Below are positions 18,648 through 28,337 of a DNA stretch of 41,089 bases, one piece after another; within the stretch, counting starts at the first letter, position 1, and each line of letters begins with the position of its first letter. The position numbers and the translations under genes were made by a program. Origin of the DNA: Candidatus Cloacimonadota bacterium (GTDB lineage: Bacteria; Cloacimonadota; Cloacimonadia; Cloacimonadales; TCS61); the NCBI GenBank assembly GCA_018400535.1, contig JAGYMQ010000009.1, positions 1 to 41,089 of the forward strand. Direction: 5' to 3'. Below the pieces are notes generated by a model. It worked only from the letters and a program-made list of their open reading frames with translations. It made no database searches and was not told where the DNA came from.

Positions 18648-19841
18648 ATGAAAATCGGTATGATATTAGATGAAACCTTTCCACCTGATCCACGTGTTGA
18701 AAATGAAGCAATTTCACTGATATATCATGGTCACGAAGTTTTTTTATTTTGTCTGGATTATTTACATTCACAACCAAAAAATGAACAGATCGATGAGTTA
18801 AAAATATATCGCCAAAGATTACCAAAATATTTATATCTCTTATCTGCTCTTGCTTACACGATTCCCTATTACCATTTGTATATGGAAAGGAGTATTAAAC
18901 AATTTCTAAAAAATAATCACATTCAAGTTATTCATATTCACGATATTCGAATTGCAAGAGCAGTTTTCTGGGCAAATAAAAAATTTAATTTACCAATTGT
19001 TCTTGATCTTCACGAAAATCGTCCTGAAATTATAAAGTTTTACAAACATGTAAATTCTTTTTTGGGTAAAATTTTAATTCATCCTTCCAAATGGAAAAAA
19101 TTTGAAAGAAAGTATATAAATGCTGCTGAACGTGTTATCACAGTAACTAATGAAGCTAAAGACTATTATTTATCGACTCAAAAAAAAATAGCAGCCCAAA
19201 AAATGATCGTAGTTCCGAACACGATCAGGAAAAAATTTTATGAAGCTTATCATATTGATGATGAAATAATAGAGAAATACAAATATTATTATCCGATCTT
19301 GTATATTGGTGATACCGGTGTGCGCAGAGGACTTCTTACTGTTTTCAAAGCTTTGAAGTATTTAATCTCCAAAATTCCCAATATTATGATCATCGTTGTT
19401 GGAAAGAGTAAAGAAGATAATATCTTAAAAGAATTTATAAAAAACAAACATTACACAAATTATATTGATCTCGTTGGTTGGAAAGATGAAAAATTTCTTC
19501 AATCATATATATTATCTTCTACTATCGGTGTTTGTCCACTTCATCGTAATATTCATCATGACACAACTTATGCCAATAAAATTTTCCAATATCTTGCTTT
19601 TGGAAAACCAGTTGTTGTGAGTGATTGTCTTGCACAAAGGAAATTTATCGAGCAACAAAATTGTGGATTGGTATTCAAAGATAGAGATGCAAAGGATTTT
19701 GCCGAACAAATAATTTTATTATATGAGAATAGCAGGATTTATCAAAAAATGAGTGATAATGGAAAAGAAGTCGTTAGAAATTTTTTCAATTGGGAAAAAA
19801 CCGGAAAACCTTTGATAGAAATGTATGAGAATTTATTATGA
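18648..19841 (+). CDS. Glycosyltransferase family 4 protein
   Basis: The 397-residue GT-B glycosyltransferase opens with MKIGMILDETFPPDPRVENE, where 'PPDPRVxxEA' is a recurrent GT4 start. The acceptor domain has VIHIHDIRIAR and LDLHENRPE; the donor domain begins near residue 217 (LYIGDTGVRRGL) and carries YANKIFQYLAFGKPVVVSD (about 303-321), the K-x-x-EYLAxGKPVV-type sugar-nucleotide site with Gln in the Glu place. It is the first of three overlapping genes (ATGA overlap at 19838-19841). The codons are more AT-rich than the neighbouring housekeeping genes, as often seen in exchanged polysaccharide loci. Sugar specificity unknown. Confidence 0.88.
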   Translation: MKIGMILDETFPPDPRVENEAISLIYHGHEVFLFCLDYLHSQPKNEQIDELKIYRQRLPKYLYLLSALAYTIPYYHLYMERSIKQFLKNNHIQVIHIHDIRIARAVFWANKKFNLPIVLDLHENRPEIIKFYKHVNSFLGKILIHPSKWKKFERKYINAAERVITVTNEAKDYYLSTQKKIAAQKMIVVPNTIRKKFYEAYHIDDEIIEKYKYYYPILYIGDTGVRRGLLTVFKALKYLISKIPNIMIIVVGKSKEDNILKEFIKNKHYTNYIDLVGWKDEKFLQSYILSSTIGVCPLHRNIHHDTTYANKIFQYLAFGKPVVVSDCLAQRKFIEQQNCGLVFKDRDAKDFAEQIILLYENSRIYQKMSDNGKEVVRNFFNWEKTGKPLIEMYENLL

Positions 19842-20392
19842 GTTTTAGTGAAATTTACAATAAAACACACCAAAAAAGATTTGAAAAAAGCCTGAATTTT
19901 TTGATTAAAAATGTACCACCACCAAAAAAAATATTAGATATAGGATCAGCTAATCCATTGTCAGAATTGATGAAACAGAAAGGATACACTGTTATCAACA
20001 CTCCTCAAGGCCTTGATCTTGATTTGAACTATGAAATTGTGAAAAATGGAAATTATGATCTTGTTACGGCTTTTGAAATATTCGAACATCTGGTGAATCC
20101 CTTTAGCATTTTGCAGGCTATCAAAACAGAAAAGTTAGTTTTATCTGTTCCATTAAAATTATGGTTTGCCAGTGCTTATTGGAGTGAAACTGATCAGTAT
20201 GACAGGCATTATCATGAGTTTGAACCGCGACAGTTAGAAATGCTTTTGAATAAGTCGGGTTGGAAAATCCAACAACAAGAAAAATGGAAAAGTGTAACCA
20301 AAAAAATTGGGTTCAGATCATTATTAAGAAGGTGGACTTTCCGACATATCATTGTTTATTGCGAAAGAGCAAAAAAGGATAATCTAAAATGA
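19838..20392 (+). CDS. Class I SAM-dependent methyltransferase-like protein
   Basis: The 184-residue protein has the Rossmann methyltransferase glycine motif KKILDIGSANPLSEL (30-44), an acidic residue after strand 2 (GLDLDL), and YDLVTAFEIFEHLVNPF (about 74-90), which matches the 'D-vv-x-x-evlEHv-dP' motif of small-molecule and sugar methyltransferases. A YDRHYHEFEPRQLEMLL segment is typical of the C-terminal part. It overlaps both neighbours by four bases, between a glycosyltransferase and a sulfotransferase-like gene, so it probably modifies the same glycan (inference). Confidence 0.8.
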   Translation: MSFSEIYNKTHQKRFEKSLNFLIKNVPPPKKILDIGSANPLSELMKQKGYTVINTPQGLDLDLNYEIVKNGNYDLVTAFEIFEHLVNPFSILQAIKTEKLVLSVPLKLWFASAYWSETDQYDRHYHEFEPRQLEMLLNKSGWKIQQQEKWKSVTKKIGFRSLLRRWTFRHIIVYCERAKKDNLK

Positions 20393-21003
20393 GAATTTTT
20401 GTTTTAACAAGTGGTAGAGCTGGTTCGAAAACTTTTGTTAAAGCTTGTCAAAGTATCCAAAATTTTACGGCGAGTCATGAATCATTAGCTGGGAAAATCG
20501 GTGAAGAAAGATTTGCTTATCCTGATAATCACATCGAAGCTGATAATCGCTTGAGCTGGTTTTTGGGGAAATTGGACGAAAAATTTGGCGATGAAGCTTT
20601 TTATGTTCATTTGATTCGGGAAAAGAAAAAAGTTGTAGCAAGTTTGCTTAAAAGATGGAAAGGCAGAGGAAATGTCATGAAAGCTTTTTGTGAAGGAATC
20701 TATATGATTCCAACATTCACAGTCACATCAGAACAAAAAAAGCAGATATCGACTGATTATTATGAGTGTGTGAATTCTAACATTTTCTGTTTTCTAAAAA
20801 ATAAATCCAGAAAGATGGAAATCCACTTAGAGACGATCGAAAAAGATTTCATCAAATTCTGGAATTTAATCGGAGCTGAAGGTAATCTAAATTCTGCGAT
20901 TCAAAGTTTAAAAATAAAACACAATCAATCAAAAAAATTCAATTATTTACAGAATTTTCTATGGCTTGTGAAATTGTGGTTGAAAAGATTTTTTTCTTCC
21001 TGA
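20389..21003 (+). CDS. Sulfotransferase-like P-loop protein
   Basis: The 204-residue protein begins MRIFVLTSGRAGSKTFVKAC; the TSGRAGSKTF loop is the 5'-phosphosulfate-binding motif pattern of PAPS-dependent sulfotransferases. YVHLIREKKKVVASLLKRW (about 72-90) resembles the 3'-phosphate motif (R-x7-S), with Ser at the proper distance. The usual length is 250-300, so this is a short member. As the third gene in an overlapping trio it may sulfate the surface polysaccharide. It ends two bases before the convergent lptG gene with no hairpin terminator between them. A related nucleotide-binding role cannot be excluded. Confidence 0.68.
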   Translation: MRIFVLTSGRAGSKTFVKACQSIQNFTASHESLAGKIGEERFAYPDNHIEADNRLSWFLGKLDEKFGDEAFYVHLIREKKKVVASLLKRWKGRGNVMKAFCEGIYMIPTFTVTSEQKKQISTDYYECVNSNIFCFLKNKSRKMEIHLETIEKDFIKFWNLIGAEGNLNSAIQSLKIKHNQSKKFNYLQNFLWLVKLWLKRFFSS

Positions 21004-21005
21004 TT

Positions 21006-22094
21006 TCACACTTCCGCCTTAACAACAAAAAAAATACCCACACTCGCAAAAATAATATTCGGTAGCCAGGCTGCAAATAGCGGCGATAATACTTCATTAT
21101 AACCTAAACTTTGTGAGATCCTGAGAGCTGATAAATATAAAAAACAAACTAACAGACCGATCGCAAAAACGATTCCACGTCCTTTCCCGCGGGAAGATGT
21201 GGAGACCAGTGGAACGCTAAAAAGCAAAATGATCAAATTTGCAAAGGGGAACGATATTTTCAAATTCAATTCTACAAGTTCCTTGCTATATTTTTCACCA
21301 ATTTTCTTCAATCTTTCAATATATTCTTTTAGCTCGAAAAAATTCATTGAAAGTGGTTCTTTCGCACTTTTAACGAAATCGATCGGCGTCACATCGACTT
21401 CGGGCAATACAACAGAATCAAAACTATCCATACTGACCAGAATATTATTCTCAAATTTGCGAATATCACAATTTTGGAAATACCATTTATCATTTTTCCA
21501 AACAGCATCTGTGGAAGTGATCTTCCTTTGCAAATTGCCTTTTTTTTCTTCATATTGTGAAATGTCTATTGTTTTCAAGATATTTCGATAACCGTCAAAA
21601 AATCCAATATAATAAAGATTGTTGTCCTTTCCCAGATAATGGATGTGTGAGCGCATTTTTTTGTCTTCGATTTTCATATTCTTGATCTTTTCTGTGTAAA
21701 CAAATTGCCGATATTCTTCGACTTTTGGCAGGAAAATATCACCAAAGATCATGATCAAAATGCTGAAGAAAAATCCAAACCACAAAATTGGTGTGACCAT
21801 CCTCAAAATGCTGATCCCGGCAGCGCGAATAGCGATCGATTCATTATATTTGGAAAGTGTGTTCATCACGAAAAGTCCTGTCAAAAGGATGATGACAGGA
21901 GCAGAAAGCACCATCAAATAAGGAATGCGTAGCAGAAAATAAAGTAAAATATCATTCACGGCAGCATCTTTCCGTAACAGTCTTGGTAGGCGATCAGAGA
22001 TATCAATCACAAGAAATAGAACAGAAAAAGAAAGCAAAATGATGAGGAAGGTTTTGAGGAATTGGCTGAAGATATATCTATCTAATATTTTCAT
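21006..22094 (-). CDS. lptG: LptF/LptG family permease (LptG-like)
   Basis: This 362-residue YjgP/YjgQ-family inner-membrane protein is a subunit of the LptB2FG ABC transporter, which extracts lipopolysaccharide from the membrane. The family start LDRYIFSQFLKTFLIILLSF is intact; three N-terminal helices (about 10-33, 52-77, 96-122), a periplasmic beta-jellyroll region (about 125-265) and three C-terminal helices follow, including FPFANLIILLFSVPLVSTSSRGKGRG, the usual 'RKG-G' turn. It is the third gene of ligA-lptF-lptG and overlaps lptF by 17 bases. Which of the two paralogues is F or G is assigned by gene order only. Confidence 0.88.
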   Translation of the reverse strand: MKILDRYIFSQFLKTFLIILLSFSVLFLVIDISDRLPRLLRKDAAVNDILLYFLLRIPYLMVLSAPVIILLTGLFVMNTLSKYNESIAIRAAGISILRMVTPILWFGFFFSILIMIFGDIFLPKVEEYRQFVYTEKIKNMKIEDKKMRSHIHYLGKDNNLYYIGFFDGYRNILKTIDISQYEEKKGNLQRKITSTDAVWKNDKWYFQNCDIRKFENNILVSMDSFDSVVLPEVDVTPIDFVKSAKEPLSMNFFELKEYIERLKKIGEKYSKELVELNLKISFPFANLIILLFSVPLVSTSSRGKGRGIVFAIGLLVCFLYLSALRISQSLGYNEVLSPLFAAWLPNIIFASVGIFFVVKAEV

Positions 22095-23391
22095 TGATCC
22101 TCAAAAATCTAATTACTTTATTCTTGAATTTCTTCAGATCGACAAAACGCATTTCACGCACCGAAATAATGATGAGATAAATTCCGATCGCACCAAACAG
22201 AAAATTTGATATCCACATTGCCAGAAAAGGTGAGATCGTTCCTTTATCTGCAATTTCTTCGCCCAAAGTCAAAGTTCCATAATAGATCAAAAAGATGATC
22301 GAACTTACGGAAAATGCCATTCCCACGCCGCTGGTTTTTGTCATCATGCCGACTGGTGCGCCGATCAGCACGAAAATGAAACAGGCAAAAGCGATCGCAT
22401 ATTTTTTGTGAATTTCCACTTGATATTCTCTGATATCTGATTGCAGCGAGCGTATTTTGTCCTGTTTAATATTCAGATTATTGCGATGTGCTTTCATTTG
22501 TTTGCGATAAAATGAGGTTTTCTTATCTTTTTCCAATTGTGTCATTTCGCTTTTGATCTTTGCGATCTTATCCTGAACAGAAGCAATGTCTGTCTGTTTT
22601 TCGTTGATGATCTTTTGCATTGCAGCAGAGCTCAGTTCACGATCTCCGCGATAGTCTGTGCCTTCCTGATTGATGCGATAACCGAGATCTGGCAGATTTA
22701 AAGTGAATTGTTGGAAATTCGTCAGTTCATATTTTTTCGGTTCTTTGCTGTCTCGTTTGTGCAATTGTCCCTCATAAAGAATTGCTTTCAAACTGTTACC
22801 GCCATTAGAAAGGAAAATCTTTCCTCGTTTAGCAGTGATCGTTTGTGGGAATCTCTGCTTCTCTCGATTGTAGATCACGATGTCCCGAAGCTCGTTGTCT
22901 GTGCGTTCTCCTGCAAAGATCGTGTAATCTTTCAATTGATTGAATGAACCCGGCACGATAGCAGTTGCAGGGCGTCTGTAATGCGCTTTGATCATTGTGT
23001 TTTTCAACAGATGATTCGTATCTGGTAAGATCTCATTATTAAAATAGATCATGAAAAAAGAGATAAAAAGAGCCGCAATCGCTGTTGGTCGCATCAGAGT
23101 GTAAATATTTATTCCGCAGGATTTAAAGGCGACTAATTCATTATCGACCGAAAGCCTGCCAAAAGATATGATCGTTGCTAATAAAATCGCCATGGGGACG
23201 GTGAGCGCTAACATAAAAGGTAAACTCAGCCCAAATATTTTGCCGATCGTTAAAATATCGAGATGTTTTTCAATGATAAGGTTTAAAAGATCGATGATCT
23301 TATCGAGCAGCATCACGAAAGTCGTGACAAACACAGAAATGACAAAAGGTGTGAAATTTTCTTTCAGGATATATCGTTCTAGAATTTTCAT
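22078..23391 (-). CDS. lptF: LptF/LptG family permease (LptF-like)
   Basis: This 437-residue YjgP/YjgQ-family protein is the presumed partner of the next gene in the lipopolysaccharide export complex. It starts MKILERYILKENFTPFVISV and has three N-terminal and three C-terminal helices. FVLIGAPVGMMTKTSGVGMAF is the conserved element before the last helices. Between the jellyroll and the final helices it has a charged coiled-coil insertion (about residues 260-325, rich in Lys, Gln and Glu), which makes it longer than the usual 360. The gene starts one base after the ligA stop codon. Confidence 0.88.
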   Translation of the reverse strand: MKILERYILKENFTPFVISVFVTTFVMLLDKIIDLLNLIIEKHLDILTIGKIFGLSLPFMLALTVPMAILLATIISFGRLSVDNELVAFKSCGINIYTLMRPTAIAALFISFFMIYFNNEILPDTNHLLKNTMIKAHYRRPATAIVPGSFNQLKDYTIFAGERTDNELRDIVIYNREKQRFPQTITAKRGKIFLSNGGNSLKAILYEGQLHKRDSKEPKKYELTNFQQFTLNLPDLGYRINQEGTDYRGDRELSSAAMQKIINEKQTDIASVQDKIAKIKSEMTQLEKDKKTSFYRKQMKAHRNNLNIKQDKIRSLQSDIREYQVEIHKKYAIAFACFIFVLIGAPVGMMTKTSGVGMAFSVSSIIFLIYYGTLTLGEEIADKGTISPFLAMWISNFLFGAIGIYLIIISVREMRFVDLKKFKNKVIRFLRINENIR

Positions 23392-23392
23392 A

Positions 23393-25399
<2,007 letters not shown>

Positions 25400-25459
25400 T
25401 CAAGTTTTATCGGCAATGAATTTTTATAAAAAATTTATCAGGTTATAGAAAGGCAGAAT

Positions 25460-25491
25460 AAAAAAAGCTCTACCCCTTTTGAGGATAGAGC
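25460..25491 (-). terminator. Rho-independent terminator after the orphan gene
   Basis: On the minus strand GCTCTATCC pairs with GGGTAGAGC across an A-rich loop and is followed by seven T. It separates the 25514-25876 gene from ligA, so the small gene is monocistronic. Confidence 0.85.
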
Positions 25492-25513
25492 AATTGTGTA
25501 TTTGAAAATCACA

Positions 25514-25876
25514 TTAGGGTTTGCGTATCTTTTTGTTAGTTTTTTCTGGATGCTTACACGTGTGAATATATTTGTGATAAGCGGAATCAGCAAATTTTTG
25601 TATAACATTCGGCAGATCAGAATGTTGCCATTTTTCGTGGAAATTTTTATCTTTCATTACCCGATCGCTGATCTGAAAATGCTGTTCTTTGTCTGGATGA
25701 AAACTTACATCGTCAGCATCGACATCCATTTCTTGAAAAGCTTGTGAAAGCAGACCAATAACAGTGTAGGAGAAACTATTACGAATATCGGAAATATTCT
25801 CGGCATTGTTCAATCGATCTCGAAGTTCGTGGATAAGTTCATTTCCAATCGCGCTGTAGGAAACTTGTTCTTTCAT
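25514..25876 (-). CDS. Conserved-looking hypothetical protein, 120 aa
   Basis: I do not recognise this protein. The start at 25876 is backed by GGAGG five bases upstream. It is hydrophilic, with no membrane segment or signal. The first half (ELIHELRDRLNNAENISDIR, then FSYTVIGLLSQAFQEM) is likely helical; the middle is acidic (DVDADDVSFHPDKEQ); the C-terminal third is histidine-rich (HEKWQHSD, YHKYIHTCKHPEK) and ends in a basic tail. It has its own ribosome site and terminator, which supports a real gene. The clustered His and Cys might bind metal, but no known motif is complete. Confidence 0.68.
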   Translation of the reverse strand: MKEQVSYSAIGNELIHELRDRLNNAENISDIRNSFSYTVIGLLSQAFQEMDVDADDVSFHPDKEQHFQISDRVMKDKNFHEKWQHSDLPNVIQKFADSAYHKYIHTCKHPEKTNKKIRKP

Positions 25877-26032
25877 ATAAACCTCCAATTTATTTGATTT
25901 TTTTTACGATTTTCGAAAAAGTTAATTCGATTCCTTGTACTTTTTTTCATAGATTTAATTTAGGATTGGAATTCTGAGTGTCAACAAAAAAACAGGATTA
26001 AATTAAATTGAAGAAAATTCAAAGAGCAATTC

Positions 26033-26061
26033 TTGACAGTTAAATTTGGAATTTAATTTTT
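26033..26061 (+). promoter_or_regulatory. Candidate rph-selA promoter
   Basis: TTCTTGACAG (26031-26040) contains TTGACA at 26033-26038; 17 bases later is ATTTTT (26056-26061). The start codon of rph is then close, leaving a very short leader. Confidence 0.35.
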
Positions 26062-26082
26062 TGTCAGATGAGGTTAATGAAG

Positions 26083-26772
26083 ATGAGAAATTTAAAAATT
26101 ATTAAAGATTATTTATTGCATCCTGCTGGCTCTGTCTTGATCGAGCAAGGTAAAACAAAAGTTATTTGCACTGCGATTATCCAGGATAAAGTTCCTCCTT
26201 TTCTACGGAATGCAGAACCAGCGCAAGGTTGGATCACGGCTGAATACAGCATGCTGCCAGGTGCTACTAATGAAAGATTTCGGCGCGAACGCTCTAAAGT
26301 GACGGGTCGAACTGCAGAAATTCAAAGATTGATCGGCAGAGCTTTGCGAGCTGTCGTTGATCTGACTAAAATTCCTGGCTATCAGATCATCATTGATTGC
26401 GATGTGATCCAAGCTGATGGCGGAACACGGACAGCCTCGATAACTGGCGGTTGCGTCGCTCTTTATGATGCTTTCCAAAAAATGCTGAAAGAAAAATTGA
26501 TCGATGAAAATCCGCTAATCGAATTGGTAGCGGCGATCAGCGTTGGTTTCCAAAATGGCAAAGTGATCGCTGATCTTGATTATGAACAAGACTCACAAGC
26601 TGACGTTGATATGAATATTGTGATGACAGAAAGTGGTGAATTTGTAGAGATCCAAGGCACAGCAGAAGGAAAAACCTTCGATGACAAAATGCTGCAAGAA
26701 ATGTTGAAAAATGCCAGAGAATCGATTGCAAAACTGATCGAGCAGCAGAGAAAATTATATTCTGAAAAATGA
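26083..26772 (+). CDS. rph: Ribonuclease PH
   Basis: This phosphorolytic 3'-5' exoribonuclease trims tRNA precursors and forms a hexamer of the PNPase fold. GSVLIEQGKTKVICTA, AEYSMLPGATNERFRRER, the GRTAEIQRLIGRALRAVVD block and DCDVIQADGGTRTASITGG (phosphate- and metal-binding residues) are all intact, as is the C-terminal EIQGTAEGKTFD. The N-terminus is short: the family's 'R-x-DGR' lead-in is absent and the protein begins about ten residues late. In-frame starts are 26068, 26077 and 26083; I prefer 26083 because GAGG (26070-26073) is nine bases before it. It overlaps selA by four bases (ATGA), so the two are coupled. Confidence 0.93.
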   Translation: MRNLKIIKDYLLHPAGSVLIEQGKTKVICTAIIQDKVPPFLRNAEPAQGWITAEYSMLPGATNERFRRERSKVTGRTAEIQRLIGRALRAVVDLTKIPGYQIIIDCDVIQADGGTRTASITGGCVALYDAFQKMLKEKLIDENPLIELVAAISVGFQNGKVIADLDYEQDSQADVDMNIVMTESGEFVEIQGTAEGKTFDDKMLQEMLKNARESIAKLIEQQRKLYSEK

Positions 26773-28166
26773 AAACAGAAATTAAAATAATGAACGAAGA
26801 ACTAAGAAAATTGCCAGCAGTTGATAAGATATTACAAAGCAGAGAATTACAAGATTCGATCGAAGAATTCGGAAGAGATCTCTGCAAATATGCTATCCAA
26901 ACTATCCTGTCTGAAGAAAGGAATTACATTCAAAAAGGAAATACTTCTTTTTCATCACATCAAAGATTTTCCAAGATAAAATCGATCATAGAAAAAATTA
27001 CTCGATCTTCTTTGAAACCTGTTGTAAATGCTACCGGTATAATTTTACACACGAACCTGGGAAGAGCACCTTTGGGAGAAAAGGTTCTGAAAGAATTACA
27101 ACCAATAATCGAAAATTATTCCAATGTGGAATTTGATTTGGAGCGGGGAAGACGCGGACAACGAAATATTCATATATCAAATCTATTGCAAGCAATTACA
27201 AAAGCAGAAGATGCACTCGTGGTAAATAATAACGCCGCTGCTGTAATGCTTGTGCTGAAAACTTTTGGCGAAGATGCTGAAGTCATTATTTCACGAGGAG
27301 AATTGATCGAGATCGGTGGTTCTTTTCGTATCCCAGATATCATGCGGGCAAGTGGAGCGAAAATGGTCGAGGTTGGCACCACAAATCGCACAAATCTGGA
27401 AGATTATCAGCGCGCGATCACTTCCAATACGAAGATCATTTTGAAGGCACACAAATCAAATTATTTCATTGGCGGTTTCACTGAAGAAACTGAATTGAAA
27501 GAACTGGCAGAACTGGCTCACAAAAACGATCTTCTTTTCTTTTTTGATATGGGTTCAGGTTTGTTGAGAAAACCGGCAAATTTACCTCTCAAAGATGAAC
27601 CTGACGTCTTTTCAGCCTTAGAAAATGGCGTCGATCTTGTCAGTTTCAGTGGCGATAAATTATTGGGCGGACCACAAGCCGGAATCATTTGTGGAAAGAA
27701 AAGATACATTGAAAAATTGGCAAAAGCTCCAATGATGAGAGCATTACGAGTGGGAAAGCTTACGATATCTGCCTTGATTGCCGTGATGCGTTCTTATCTT
27801 CACGATTGTGTTTCTCAGGAAATTCCTCTTTTCCAATTGCTGGCTCGCGAAGAAAATGAACTTGATGATCTTTCTCAGAAAATGGCTGCTGCTTTTAAAA
27901 AATATGAGATAGATTTTTCCGTTAAAAATGATAAGGCAAAAGTGGGCGGCGGTTCACTGCCAAAGCTTGAATTGACCACAAAAGTTATACGATTGGAAAA
28001 ATTGCCAGCAGAACTTTCTGCCAAAGAAATTTTTTTCCAATTACTAAAACTTGAAAAACCTATCTTGACAATTCTCCGTGAGGGCGCAATTCATCTTGAT
28101 TTGAAAACAATATTTGAAAAAGATATTGAATATATTGCTGAAAAAGTTGCGAAGATCTTGTATTAG
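26769..28166 (+). CDS. selA: L-seryl-tRNA(Sec) selenium transferase SelA
   Basis: SelA converts seryl-tRNA(Sec) to selenocysteinyl-tRNA(Sec) with selenophosphate, forming a large homodecameric PLP enzyme. The 465-residue length is standard. The N-terminal LRKLPAVDKIL, the VVNATGIILHTNLGRAPLG block, SNVEFDLERGRRGQR and the PLP lysine K297 in FSGDKLLGGPQAGI are all present. The first ATG overlaps the rph stop (ATGA); an internal ATG at 26790 that gives MNEELRKLP is an alternative start. Its presence means the organism decodes UGA as selenocysteine in some genes; selB, selC and selD are not in this window. See the candidate selenoprotein at 40654-40911. Confidence 0.97.
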   Translation: MKTEIKIMNEELRKLPAVDKILQSRELQDSIEEFGRDLCKYAIQTILSEERNYIQKGNTSFSSHQRFSKIKSIIEKITRSSLKPVVNATGIILHTNLGRAPLGEKVLKELQPIIENYSNVEFDLERGRRGQRNIHISNLLQAITKAEDALVVNNNAAAVMLVLKTFGEDAEVIISRGELIEIGGSFRIPDIMRASGAKMVEVGTTNRTNLEDYQRAITSNTKIILKAHKSNYFIGGFTEETELKELAELAHKNDLLFFFDMGSGLLRKPANLPLKDEPDVFSALENGVDLVSFSGDKLLGGPQAGIICGKKRYIEKLAKAPMMRALRVGKLTISALIAVMRSYLHDCVSQEIPLFQLLAREENELDDLSQKMAAAFKKYEIDFSVKNDKAKVGGGSLPKLELTTKVIRLEKLPAELSAKEIFFQLLKLEKPILTILREGAIHLDLKTIFEKDIEYIAEKVAKILY

Positions 28167-28337
28167 ATCTGGATAAAAAATATCATTAGTAAGCAGGATA
28201 ATTTCCAGTTTCACAGAAAATTTTTCTAAAGCTCCAGTTCTGCCTGATCGTGCAATTTTATGAGGTTGGATCGGATAAATATGAATTAGAGATTTAATTT
28301 TTTCCCACAGTGGAAACAAGATATCAGGGAGCTATCA

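Noticed and set aside
28044-28319. Minus-strand open frame of 91 codons beginning MFPLWEKIKSLIHIY after selA
   Set aside because: It overlaps the 3' end of selA by about 120 bases, has no ribosome site and no recognisable domain; the 28167-28337 gap holds nothing else I can support.
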